Source: Thalassobacillus sp. CUG 92003 (GTDB lineage: Bacteria; Bacillota; Bacilli; Bacillales; Halobacillaceae). From it: 64,000 nt of DNA. The position numbers were made by a program, and so were the translations under genes. Of this stretch, positions 8,812-17,711 are shown in pieces (the first letter of the stretch is position 1; each line of letters starts with the position of its first letter). The stretch covers positions 362,835-426,834 of the forward strand of contig NZ_JABLSJ010000003.1 in assembly GCF_013618635.1 (NCBI RefSeq). Direction: 5' to 3'. A model generated the notes under the pieces. That model saw only the letters and a program-made list of their open reading frames with translations, ran no database searches and was not told the DNA's origin.

Positions 8812-11800
8812 TTAAAGAACGCGTAAGTCCTTCTCGTTCCCTCTCACTTCTATGCACAGATCGTCGATGTCCGTATCTGCCTGTACCGTGATTTCTTTTT
8901 CAGACACTTCGACCTGCAACTTTATCGTATGACCAAGATGATCATTCAACGTTTGCTGGAAAGAAGCATCACAATAGACACGACACACCGGTTGTTTATA
9001 AGCCGATACATCATTTCCCACGGCGCTTCCAAGACCTTCGGATGGCGCAAGGTTTAAAAGCAGCGCGCGATTCATACGGATGAACACAGGAATCTCCTCC
9101 ACTTCTGCCTTGCACGTGATATAGGCAGGCCCTTCATGCAGCTCTTCTGTCCAGAGATTCACCCATGTTCCTTCCGGCAAATAGACTTGACGCTCAATGT
9201 GATCTTCTTCAATGACAGGAGCCACAAGCAGCGATTCGCCAAATAAATATTCATCATACATTCCTGCTACGCGTTCATCTTCCGGATAATCAAGCATAAG
9301 GGCTCTCATCAGCGGTTCCCCGTCTCTGCAAGCTTTCTCGGACTCCTGATAAAGATAAGGCATTAAATTCATACGGACATTGGCGTAAAAGCGATAAACC
9401 TCAATTACCCGTTCATCCCCTGTCCGGGAAGCGATATTCCAGGGTGTCCGATCCTGATTGAATTCGGCTTTACTCTCCGCATGATATTGCATAATCGGGC
9501 AAAAAGCCGCCATCGATGAAGAACGCATGAACAACTCTGCTGAAGGAATCTCTCCATTAAATCCGGCCAGGTCCCATCCCCAAAATACAATACCGGCCAG
9601 TCCAGCATTCAATCCGGCTACGAGCGATCGCTTGAAAGCAGCGAATGTCGATCGTTCATCACCAGCCCAGTGCGCCGGGAAATTTTGAGCACCGGTATAG
9701 CCTGCGCGACTGAACGTGATGCCGTCGTTTTGCTGAGCGAAATCATAATAGGCTTGAATGTAATCATTCGGATACTGATTCCGCATTTCACTTCCGGTCT
9801 GGCCATTCGCAAATTGCAGGTTTTTACCGAAAACGAATTCCCCTCCATCGGTTTTAAAGCCATCGACGCCTATGTCTAACAGGTACTGACGTTTCCCGAA
9901 CCACCATTTCCGTCCTGAGCCATGACTGAAATCCATGATCAGGCTTTTCGTAAACCAGTTCTCAGGAATCCTGTAAGGGCGTCCATCTTCATGTTTCACG
10001 ACATATCCCTGATCGATCATGTACGTCTCATCTTGGTCTTTTAACGGGTGGGTTTGTTTATTCAAATATTTCTGGATCGGAATCTGCCATAGGATAAGCT
10101 TTAAGTTTTCCTCGTGTATGTGCTCAACCATCCCTTTTGGATCTGGCCAGCGCCCCCAGGAAGGAAACGTCATTTCCTCATAGGCGTAAATATGACCGGG
10201 TTCTTTCAATTCATAAGCGGCGTCGTTGAACATATAATACGTTGCTTCATCGCTCCATTGTTCCAACACAATCACTGTCGCCGGGATACTATGTTTATTC
10301 GTTGTTGCGATTTCATGCTCCACAATGGATTGGCGGTCCCAGTTATTACTCGACATCCAGGGTCCCAACGCCCAGGCAGGAACCATCGCAGGTTTACCTG
10401 TCTCTCCCGTGAATTGCTGAACCTGGTGTTTATAATCGCCAAAATAAAAATGAACGGTCGTTTCCTGGAGATCTCTGGTTTGTTCAAACGTCCACGTACA
10501 CTTATCTTTCAGAGACGCAGCGAGATCAAAGGTGGTGTATGCAGCCGTATCTATGAAACAGCCATACCCCTTATTCGTCATGTAGAAAGGTACAGGTATA
10601 TACGTTCGTGTTCCTTGATCTCTGTATTGGTTATACACGTAACAATCGATGATTTCGCCGCGTTGTTCGATGGCGTTGTAACGCTCGCCGAATCCGTAGT
10701 ATGCCTCGTCTTCAGGCGCATACCAGTGAACCTGGAACGATCGGACAACGCCTTTCACATCCTCTTCCCATTCGATTGACGGCAATAAAGGATGCGTCCG
10801 CATAATGTTTTCATCTTTGTGGAATAGAATAATTTCCCCATGTTCCGCTTCTACGTTAAGGCGATAATCGCCATTTGAAATAGAGGCGGTCTTCTTGGCT
10901 GAATGATAATCCGACTTCCCACCGCTATACTGCTGAACAGCCATATCCATGCCGCTCTTTTTCATGATAAAGGTCAGCTTATGTCGGTCGCCGAATCCCA
11001 GTTCTAACGTGTTGTCCGTCTTATCGAGTACCGAGAAAGACTCGGCGACCTTTTTTTGCCGGGTAGGGAGTGTATACGTATCAGAGTTCAGATGCTCCCC
11101 ATCCGTGAACGTCACATGGAAGCGATAGGCATACTCCCCATGCTCCTGTAATGGAGGAAGCTTCCCTTGATAAATGAGCGTCTCCTCCTTCATTTTCGGT
11201 AGAAGGTTGTGAGCACCCTGCCAATCCTTCGTGTTCGTTTGTATGTGTACGTCTAACTCAGCGATTTCCCTTTCACTGATAACCTGGCAAGCTACGTGGA
11301 CATGATCGTCCAACGCAGGGTAGTGGGGAAAACGTTCCGTTAGCTGCGGCACGTAAACATTTTCATTCCCTAATGGGGCATGAATGATTTTTTCACCTTC
11401 GCCAAACTGGGAAGCATAATATTCAAATAGAGACAGCACGACTTCGCCAAGCTCATCTTCCTCCCGGTGAACGCGCGCTAAATGAGCATAGTGAAACGCA
11501 TTCTCTTTATCGGATTTTTCCAGATAATAAAGGGCCATCATAGCTGTGGCCGCCTTTGAAGTCTGGTGCGCTCCCCGATAAGGAAGCAACCCGCTATCTT
11601 CTTCCAGATGCAGCACCATTTTGTTCGTCGCTTCCACGATAATCAAATCTTCCGGCGAAAACAATCCATAAGGCATTACGGCCAACGTTTGATCTACAGA
11701 AATACTTCTTGTTTCTACCCCATTTAAGGCGGTGCCTCCGGAAAGCAACTCATCGAATACAAAATCACGGATCTCAGTCATCACCTTCTGTAAGATTGAC

Positions 11801-12138
11801 GCATCACGATTCATTTTTGTTTCGGCCAATGCCGCGTAAACCATAGCAACATTGGAGAGGTAAATATCTTTTTCATTCTCCCAGATCTCAGCGTGCGGCT
11901 TCTTCCACTCCTGTACGAGATAGTCAGTGTAAGGTTTGTAATCAATGGCTGTCATGTCTTCGTTTTGCGGTTCAAGATGCACGTGTTTCTGCAATAGCCA
12001 TACCCATGTCGCGATGCTATATAAGGAAGCTTTATCGATATCCGGCTGATAGGCTTTGATGAAGGTTTCCACCTTTGCATACTCACCATGCAGCTGATGA
12101 ACATGCGCACGAAGCAACTGTATATAAGCCTCTTCCAC
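8812..12138 (-). CDS. Large GH31 glycoside hydrolase with an N-terminal helical domain
   Basis: An unusually long GH31 protein of about 1108 residues. Residues 1 to about 270 are almost entirely helical and read like an alpha/alpha-toroid (WVWLLQKHVHL, MVYAALAETKM, LPYRGAHQTSKAATAMMALY). A beta-rich linker follows. The GH31 barrel occupies roughly residues 480-950, with the nucleophile motif VDGFKTDGGEF and the acid/base motif HWAGDERST. No signal peptide is visible. I place the start at the GTG at 12138, which follows AAAGGGTGG at ideal spacing, rather than further upstream. It sits between the sugar-binding protein and a second GH31 gene. The KTDGGE form of the nucleophile motif differs from the more common WNDMNE. 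Substrate unknown; an alpha-glucan oligosaccharide with mixed linkages is a reasonable guess. Confidence 0.85.
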   Translation of the reverse strand: MEEAYIQLLRAHVHQLHGEYAKVETFIKAYQPDIDKASLYSIATWVWLLQKHVHLEPQNEDMTAIDYKPYTDYLVQEWKKPHAEIWENEKDIYLSNVAMVYAALAETKMNRDASILQKVMTEIRDFVFDELLSGGTALNGVETRSISVDQTLAVMPYGLFSPEDLIIVEATNKMVLHLEEDSGLLPYRGAHQTSKAATAMMALYYLEKSDKENAFHYAHLARVHREEDELGEVVLSLFEYYASQFGEGEKIIHAPLGNENVYVPQLTERFPHYPALDDHVHVACQVISEREIAELDVHIQTNTKDWQGAHNLLPKMKEETLIYQGKLPPLQEHGEYAYRFHVTFTDGEHLNSDTYTLPTRQKKVAESFSVLDKTDNTLELGFGDRHKLTFIMKKSGMDMAVQQYSGGKSDYHSAKKTASISNGDYRLNVEAEHGEIILFHKDENIMRTHPLLPSIEWEEDVKGVVRSFQVHWYAPEDEAYYGFGERYNAIEQRGEIIDCYVYNQYRDQGTRTYIPVPFYMTNKGYGCFIDTAAYTTFDLAASLKDKCTWTFEQTRDLQETTVHFYFGDYKHQVQQFTGETGKPAMVPAWALGPWMSSNNWDRQSIVEHEIATTNKHSIPATVIVLEQWSDEATYYMFNDAAYELKEPGHIYAYEEMTFPSWGRWPDPKGMVEHIHEENLKLILWQIPIQKYLNKQTHPLKDQDETYMIDQGYVVKHEDGRPYRIPENWFTKSLIMDFSHGSGRKWWFGKRQYLLDIGVDGFKTDGGEFVFGKNLQFANGQTGSEMRNQYPNDYIQAYYDFAQQNDGITFSRAGYTGAQNFPAHWAGDERSTFAAFKRSLVAGLNAGLAGIVFWGWDLAGFNGEIPSAELFMRSSSMAAFCPIMQYHAESKAEFNQDRTPWNIASRTGDERVIEVYRFYANVRMNLMPYLYQESEKACRDGEPLMRALMLDYPEDERVAGMYDEYLFGESLLVAPVIEEDHIERQVYLPEGTWVNLWTEELHEGPAYITCKAEVEEIPVFIRMNRALLLNLAPSEGLGSAVGNDVSAYKQPVCRVYCDASFQQTLNDHLGHTIKLQVEVSEKEITVQADTDIDDLCIEVRGNEKDLRVL

Positions 12139-12208
12139 TTTTACCACCCTTTCATGAAAAAGGATATATGTGAAGATGATCCACATATATCCTTCCCCTT
12201 CATTAACG

Positions 12209-13483
12209 TTAGTTCAAAATATTTTCATACTCGGATTGAAGCGTTTTGATTACGTCTTCCGTTGACTTACTGCCGTTCAAGGCTTTTTCGAATTCCTGAT
12301 TCGTCGTGTCACTGATTTGGCTCCAGTTTTCAACTACTGGTGGAAGGACCAGGGTATCCAGCGCATTGAATACAGCCTCGCGGTTTTCCGGAGGAGTCTG
12401 CTCAAGGTAAGGCTGCAGTACTTCCTCGTTGGTTACAGCCGGCAATTCCCAAGAGTTCTCCACGCGAAGTTTAGCTACTTGTTCACTGGCACTCATAAAT
12501 CGCGCGAATTTATAAGCAGCTTCTTTCTTATCTGTCTCAGCTGAAACAGCAAGGCCATTGGCAAAGAAGTGGTGCGCTTTTTGTGTGTTTCCGGCTTCTA
12601 AAGCCACGTCCCATTCAAACGAGGCATCTTTGAACGCTTCAAACATCCAGATACCTGTATGCACAATTCCCAATTGACCATTCATAAACAGGTCGGCTGG
12701 CGCTTGGCCGGACATTTCCCCAGGCGATGGTGAGACCCCTGATTCTGTAACCTTATCCACCATATAATTCATCGCTTCCAAATTTTCTTCCGTATCGACG
12801 GTAGGCTCCCCGTCTTCATTGAACAGCTGACCGCCATTTTGTTGAGCGATCTTAAAATACTCATTCATGGTCACTGGAGCGTATGTGCCCCAGACATTGT
12901 TCTCTTCATCTGTAATTTTTTCTGCTGCAGCAAGTTCGTCTTCCCAGGTCCAATCAGCTGAAGGATACTCGACACCTGCTTCATCAAACAGATCTTTATT
13001 ATAGAACGTCAACACGTTTGAGAAGCTTTCAACCATCCCGTATTGCTTCCCGTCATATTGATAGGCTTCAAAAGCTTCCTGATTCAGTTGCGAAGGATCG
13101 AAATCTTCATCTTCCTCAATAAAACTTGAAAGATCCGCCAATGTTCCTTTCGACGCGTATTGAACAAAGTTTTCATAATTCAATTCAAATACGTCCGGGG
13201 CATTCCCGCCAGCTAACTGAGTTTGCAGTTTCGTAAAATAATCATCGTAAGCAGCGAGTTCGGTATTCACTGTAATATTCGGGTTTTCTTCTTCGAACGC
13301 TGTCACGATCTCCTCCAGCACCCCTTCGTAATCAGGTGCAGCAGAAAAGCTGTAATACGTTATTTCTGTTTTACCTTCGCCGCCGTCACCATCGCTTCCT
13401 CCGCTTTCCTCATCAGACGAACACCCTATTAAACCGCCGACAGCCATAAGAAAAAGCAGTGAAAAAAGCCATAATTTCTTCAT
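12209..13483 (-). CDS. Carbohydrate ABC transporter substrate-binding lipoprotein
   Basis: A 424-residue family-1 solute-binding protein. The N-terminus is a lipoprotein signal (MKKLWLFSLLFLMAVGG followed by the lipobox LIGC), so it is anchored outside the membrane by a lipidated cysteine. An acidic, glycine-rich linker follows. The mature part has the MalE-type fold (ITVNTELAAYDDYFTKLQTQ, GNAPDVFELN, FFANGLAVSAETDKKEAAYK). It lies 27 bases downstream of the MalG-type permease and upstream of the GH31 genes, and should deliver alpha-glucosides to the two permeases. Confidence 0.9.
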   Translation of the reverse strand: MKKLWLFSLLFLMAVGGLIGCSSDEESGGSDGDGGEGKTEITYYSFSAAPDYEGVLEEIVTAFEEENPNITVNTELAAYDDYFTKLQTQLAGGNAPDVFELNYENFVQYASKGTLADLSSFIEEDEDFDPSQLNQEAFEAYQYDGKQYGMVESFSNVLTFYNKDLFDEAGVEYPSADWTWEDELAAAEKITDEENNVWGTYAPVTMNEYFKIAQQNGGQLFNEDGEPTVDTEENLEAMNYMVDKVTESGVSPSPGEMSGQAPADLFMNGQLGIVHTGIWMFEAFKDASFEWDVALEAGNTQKAHHFFANGLAVSAETDKKEAAYKFARFMSASEQVAKLRVENSWELPAVTNEEVLQPYLEQTPPENREAVFNALDTLVLPPVVENWSQISDTTNQEFEKALNGSKSTEDVIKTLQSEYENILN

Positions 13484-13510
13484 GTTATACTCCCCTTTAT
13501 AGAAATTTAT

Positions 13511-14395
13511 TTATTCTTTCATTCCGCTCATCGTCATGCCTTGAATGAAATACTTCTGAGCGAAAAGATAGACAATCAGAATCGGTAAGACACTGATGAC
13601 AACCCCAGCCATCATCAATCCCCAGTCTGTGGCCCAACGGCCTTGCAGCAGAGAAAGACCCAATGGCAATGTCGCTAACTCCTCATTACTGATCACAATC
13701 AGCGGCCAGAGGAAGTTATTCCAGGATTGCATGAAAGTGAAAATCCCAAGCGCAGCCAGCATCGGCTTGATTAAAGGAAGGCAGACGCGGTAAAAAACTT
13801 GAAAATGATTCGCGCCATCCATGAAGGCCGCTTCCTCAAGCTCTCTCGGAATACTCAGCATCGCCTGCCTCATCAAGAAGGTTCCAAACACAGCAAACAT
13901 CGTAGGGATGATGAGTCCTGGATAAGAATCCAGCCATCCAAACTGTTTGATCAAAATAAACTGCGGGATCATCGTAACCTGCGTTGGAACCATCATGGTC
14001 GCCAGGTATAAAAGGAATAATTTATCCCGGCCGCGGAACTGCATGCGTGCGAACGCGTAAGCAGCCATGGAACTGAAGATCATCTGTCCCGCCGTCGTCA
14101 ATACAGCGACAACAATAGAGTTCCACAGAAAGCGCATCATCGGAAACTGCTGCGTCACGCGTTCATAATTTTGCGTCGTCGGTTCATTGGGCACGAACTC
14201 CGGCGGCAGAACCATCGTCGCTCCGTCCGGCTTCAAAGACGTTGAAATCATCCAGAGAAAAGGGATGAGCATAGTGGAAGCGCCTACAATTAACAGTAAA
14301 TAAAAAAGGATTTTGTTTAGAATCGGGCGTTTATTTGATTGTTTCGACCTGGTGTTCCTGTCAATCAAAGCATTACTCGAGTATTCCCCAGCCAT
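13511..14395 (-). CDS. Carbohydrate ABC transporter permease, MalG type
   Basis: A 294-residue inner-membrane permease with about six transmembrane helices. The ATPase-docking EAA loop is visible as EEAAFMDGANHFQVFYRVCLP, with the conserved glycine. The conserved C-terminal end GMTMSGMKE is also typical of MalG-type partners. It starts 3 bases after the MalF-type permease gene, so the two are translationally coupled. It forms a heterodimer with that protein. No ABC ATPase is encoded in the operon, so a shared MsmX-type ATPase encoded elsewhere must power it (known for Bacillus sugar importers; inference here). Confidence 0.9.
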   Translation of the reverse strand: MAGEYSSNALIDRNTRSKQSNKRPILNKILFYLLLIVGASTMLIPFLWMISTSLKPDGATMVLPPEFVPNEPTTQNYERVTQQFPMMRFLWNSIVVAVLTTAGQMIFSSMAAYAFARMQFRGRDKLFLLYLATMMVPTQVTMIPQFILIKQFGWLDSYPGLIIPTMFAVFGTFLMRQAMLSIPRELEEAAFMDGANHFQVFYRVCLPLIKPMLAALGIFTFMQSWNNFLWPLIVISNEELATLPLGLSLLQGRWATDWGLMMAGVVISVLPILIVYLFAQKYFIQGMTMSGMKE

Positions 14396-14398
14396 ACA

Positions 14399-15274
14399 TC
14401 AATGCGCCCCCTTATCTTGAAACTTCATCTGTATCCAGGTGAATAGGAAAATAACCAAAAACAAGATCCAACTCATGGCCGATGCGTAGCCCATATCGAA
14501 ATACCGGAACGCGTGATTATATATGTTTTGCACCATCACCTCGGTGGATCCCCCTGGTCCCCCACCTGTCATGATCATGACCTGGTCAAAGACTTGAAAC
14601 GAATTGATGAGCGAAATAATCGTGACAAAAAATGTCGTCGGAGCCAAGAGTGGAATCGTAATATTCCAAAGCTGCCTCGCCTTCCCTGCCCCATCAATAG
14701 AAGCCGCTTCATAAAAGGAAGGTGAAATATTCTGCAAGCCTCCCAGGAACAAGACCATGACAAACCCGATGTCCTTCCAGGCACTAGCCAAAATAACACC
14801 GATCATGGCCGTGTTAGGATCATTCAACCACTCAGGGCCCGCAATCCCGATCGTTGACAACGCGTAATTGATCAGGCCGTATTCCGGGTTATACAACCAT
14901 TTCCATACGAGCGACACAGCAACCCAGCTTGTAATAACCGGCAGGAAAAACGTAGCTCGAAAAAAGGCCCGGAATTTCATTTGTTTGTTTAACAACAACG
15001 CGCAGCTTAAGCCAAATATTAAAACCAAAGGAATATATCCAAGAATAAAGAAAATAGTATTGCGAAAGGATACCCAAAACTCCGGGTCCTGCGCCAGCCG
15101 TATGTAATTGTCAAAACCGATAAATTCTATCTCTCCAAGCAAATCCCAATCCGTAAAACTAATAACTAATGACGAAACAATTGGAGCACCTATAAATGTT
15201 AAAAAGCCAAGCAGATTGGGAAGAAGAAAGACACAAAGCCAAAACAACGTTTTCTTCCTTGTCATTCCGACCAT
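14399..15274 (-). CDS. Carbohydrate ABC transporter permease, MalF/UgpA type
   Basis: A 291-residue inner-membrane protein with about six transmembrane helices. The EAA loop reads YEAASIDGAGKARQLWNITI. It lacks the long N-terminal extension and large periplasmic loop of enteric MalF, as expected in Firmicutes. The start at 15274 follows GGGAGGTG at normal spacing; a second in-frame ATG lies three codons on. It is 22 bases after the ROK regulator gene and 3 bases before the MalG-type gene. Confidence 0.9.
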   Translation of the reverse strand: MVGMTRKKTLFWLCVFLLPNLLGFLTFIGAPIVSSLVISFTDWDLLGEIEFIGFDNYIRLAQDPEFWVSFRNTIFFILGYIPLVLIFGLSCALLLNKQMKFRAFFRATFFLPVITSWVAVSLVWKWLYNPEYGLINYALSTIGIAGPEWLNDPNTAMIGVILASAWKDIGFVMVLFLGGLQNISPSFYEAASIDGAGKARQLWNITIPLLAPTTFFVTIISLINSFQVFDQVMIMTGGGPGGSTEVMVQNIYNHAFRYFDMGYASAMSWILFLVIFLFTWIQMKFQDKGAH

Positions 15275-15296
15275 CCCTATTCACCTCCCTTAATAG

Positions 15297-16514
15297 TCAA
15301 ACGTCTGTTTTCATTTGTTCATAAATCGGTTCTTGAAAAAGCTGATTGATGGCCAGCAAAGCGCCTCCCGTAAACCAGGAATCATCTTTTAGATGGGAAA
15401 ACACAACCTCGGTAGGAATGTCCACCTTCTCAAAAAAGTTAGCATGAGAAATCTCAAAAACGTCCTCTTCGAATAGATGTTTATATTTCACACCTTCACC
15501 CACAATAATGATCTTTTCAGGATTCAAGGTATTGATCAGATTCCTTAAGCCATAACCCAGATGCGTCCCCATCTCCTTCATCAAAGACTTTGCGAACACG
15601 TCGTTATCTTCAGCAGCCTTCGCCACGGCGGAAAAATGATAATCGCTTTCGTTATACTCCGGGTTCTCCTTAGCTTTTTCGTTGTACTTATTTTCGAAGT
15701 AAAACTCCGAGGCGTACATTTCCAGGCAGCCATCCTGCCCACAGTGACACGGATAGCCTCCCATCACGAGATTCGTGTGACCGAATTCTCCCGCTCCGCC
15801 GACAGCCCCGTAGTATATCTTCCGGTCAATAACGACGGATAGCCCCAAACCAGCTCCAATGGAAACAATGAGAAAATTGTGATCCTCCCGCCCTTCCCCT
15901 CTCTCCAATTCAGCTAAGCTGTACCCATTGATATTGTTGTCGACAAAGACAGGAACACCCGGGAAATGAGCTTTCATCATGGTGGTAATCGGAACATTTT
16001 CCCATTCCAGCATAGACGAACGAATAATCTTGCCTTCATGCCGGTTTACAAGCCCAGAAGATAAAACGCCAATTCCTAAAAGATGCGCCATATCCTTGTT
16101 CTGACTAGCGAAAATAGAGGTCACTTCTCTTTCAATCAAAGAGACAACCTTTTCAGCCGCTGCTTTCTTTTCAAACGGCACATACGTTTTTAACAGGATG
16201 TCTCCTTCCATATTCGTAAGCGCTATCAAAATTTGTTCTTCTTCAATTTTGATACTGATGACATAGCCATGGTTCTCATTAAACTTCAAAAGCTTAGCTT
16301 TTCTTCCTCCGGTAGAGGTTGATTCGCCAACATCGTATATAAGATTTTGTGACTTCAATTCATCCATGATATAGGAAAGGGTGGAAATTCCAAGTTCACA
16401 CTGTCGCGAAATTTCAGCCCGACTGATGGGCTGCTGATGCCGAATGATATTCAATACTTTGAATCGATTAATTTCTTTAATGAGTTCTTTGCTGCCTGTT
16501 CTTAAAGCCTTCAT
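15297..16514 (-). CDS. ROK-family transcriptional regulator (XylR/NagC-like)
   Basis: A 405-residue repressor of the ROK family. Residues 15-70 form a winged helix-turn-helix (PISRAEISRQCELGISTLSYIM). The rest is a sugar-kinase-like domain with the phosphate-loop-like SIGAGLGLSVV and the zinc-binding CHCGQDGCLEMYAS signature, so it is a sugar-sensing ROK protein and not a kinase lacking the DNA-binding domain. It is the first gene of the operon, so it probably represses itself and all downstream genes until an alpha-glucoside or glucose derivative binds. The leader contains two near-repeats (AACTTATTTCGTT and AAGTTATTCGTTTAA) that could be its operator. Confidence 0.9.
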   Translation of the reverse strand: MKALRTGSKELIKEINRFKVLNIIRHQQPISRAEISRQCELGISTLSYIMDELKSQNLIYDVGESTSTGGRKAKLLKFNENHGYVISIKIEEEQILIALTNMEGDILLKTYVPFEKKAAAEKVVSLIEREVTSIFASQNKDMAHLLGIGVLSSGLVNRHEGKIIRSSMLEWENVPITTMMKAHFPGVPVFVDNNINGYSLAELERGEGREDHNFLIVSIGAGLGLSVVIDRKIYYGAVGGAGEFGHTNLVMGGYPCHCGQDGCLEMYASEFYFENKYNEKAKENPEYNESDYHFSAVAKAAEDNDVFAKSLMKEMGTHLGYGLRNLINTLNPEKIIIVGEGVKYKHLFEEDVFEISHANFFEKVDIPTEVVFSHLKDDSWFTGGALLAINQLFQEPIYEQMKTDV

Positions 16515-17051
16515 TTTCTCACCTCAATTAAACGAATAACTTACTTTTTTCAGTGAACGAAATAAGTTTAAGTAAAGCGTACACTACTTGAAATAATTTT
16601 GCAACAATTTTCAAAATATTATCTGTGGTACTTATTGTACTTTCTTCACATGAGAGGTGAATTATTTCTTGAATAGCCGTATAGATTTTGGTGTATCACA
16701 CTCTTCACTTCTTCTATTAATGCCCCCCCTTTTGAAGTAGTAGAGTATACAGATAAAATAATCTTTTTTTCCTGAAAGTCTTCCAACGCTCTTTTCAGAA
16801 TGAAAGCTATGTCCAATATAAAAAGAGAGGAGAAAGCAGAGTCCCCTCTCGTTTTGAGAAAAATTTTTTCTGTTTTTTGGTCATTCAGTTGATAACTTCC
16901 TTTTTACCGTTTAGCTATAAAATACTGCCTGAAACAATTTAGTTTCTGTATTCCAAACTAAACGTGTTTAACTTACCTTTAATACAAACGATTTAAGAAA
17001 AATAATGTAGATTCTATAACTTATTGACGCGATAATCCTCTGCAACGGCCA
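16515..17051. other. Intergenic region upstream of the alpha-glucoside operon
   Basis: About 540 AT-rich bases with no convincing gene. The part next to the ROK gene carries the two AACTTATT-CGTT-like repeats at roughly 16520-16565, which are candidate operators. I see no riboswitch and no clear cre site here. Confidence 0.3.
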
Positions 17052-17500
17052 TTAACTATTGAAGTGGGGATCAACATGATGATGATTCAAATTTTCTACT
17101 TCCTTATATTCTACCTCACTCTGCTTTATTTCCACGAGTTCTCCTTTAAAGTAATCATCAGCTACGCTTTTAGAAGATTGCTTGATGTCTGTCCCACCTT
17201 CATTTCCGTTTATATCGACAACGTCTGCAGCATCTACACTCACTCCGATGACACCAACTGCAGCTGTTGTCCCTTTTTTCCAACGTTCCGAGTCTCCATC
17301 AATGGCGCCTCCAGCAACTTCTCCAACACTACCCGCTGTTTGCTTAATGATAAATTGAAGCAGTGTGCTTTCTGAAATTCCTAACGTTTTAAGAATTCAC
17401 TTGCTGAAAACTGAAAACCTAAGAGATAGTCTGGTTTACCACCAAAATGTAATCCATCATTTGGGCCCTAATAAGAAACTAATTATTAGACGGAAATGCC
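17052..17500 (-). pseudogene. Decayed gene of unknown function (glycine-rich C-terminal remnant)
   Basis: Reading leftward, a strong ribosome binding site (AAAAGGAGGG) and ATG near 17500 give only MAFPSNN before a stop. Shifted frames then continue with coherent protein sequence (PNDGLHFGGKPDYLLGFQFS, a frame change, TLLQFIIKQTAGSVGEVAGG). The last 63 codons form an open tail ending HHHVDPHFNS. At least two frame changes are needed to join the pieces. The glycine-rich helical stretch recalls C-terminal parts of secreted toxin-like or phage-like proteins, but I do not recognise the family. Confidence 0.45.
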
Positions 17501-17626
17501 ATACTTTTCTCCCTCCTTTTTGCATTTTATTAGGCTATTTTTATTCAGATTTTGTCTGTCCGCTTGCCTAGGTTATTAAGACAAAAAAAGACGGGGCTGG
17601 GATAAAACTGTATGAAACACACAAAT

Positions 17627-17665
17627 ACCGAACGATTTCAGCAAGATCGTTCGGCATTTTTTTCG
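17627..17665 (+). terminator. Terminator-like hairpin in a small intergenic repeat
   Basis: CCGAACGAT pairs with ATCGTTCGG around a nine-base loop and is followed by CATTTTTTT on the forward strand. The preceding bases (GGGGCTGGGATAAAACTG) resemble a short intergenic element often seen in low-GC Gram-positives. No forward gene ends directly before it. Confidence 0.5.
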
Positions 17666-17711
17666 TATGCGGAGCATGGGAGGGGGTAATTTTTGTACGG
17701 AGAGCAAATTG

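Noticed and set aside
9670..10779. Long forward frames opposite the large GH31 gene
   Set aside because: They are shadows of the GH31 coding strand, with no ribosome binding site or recognisable domain.
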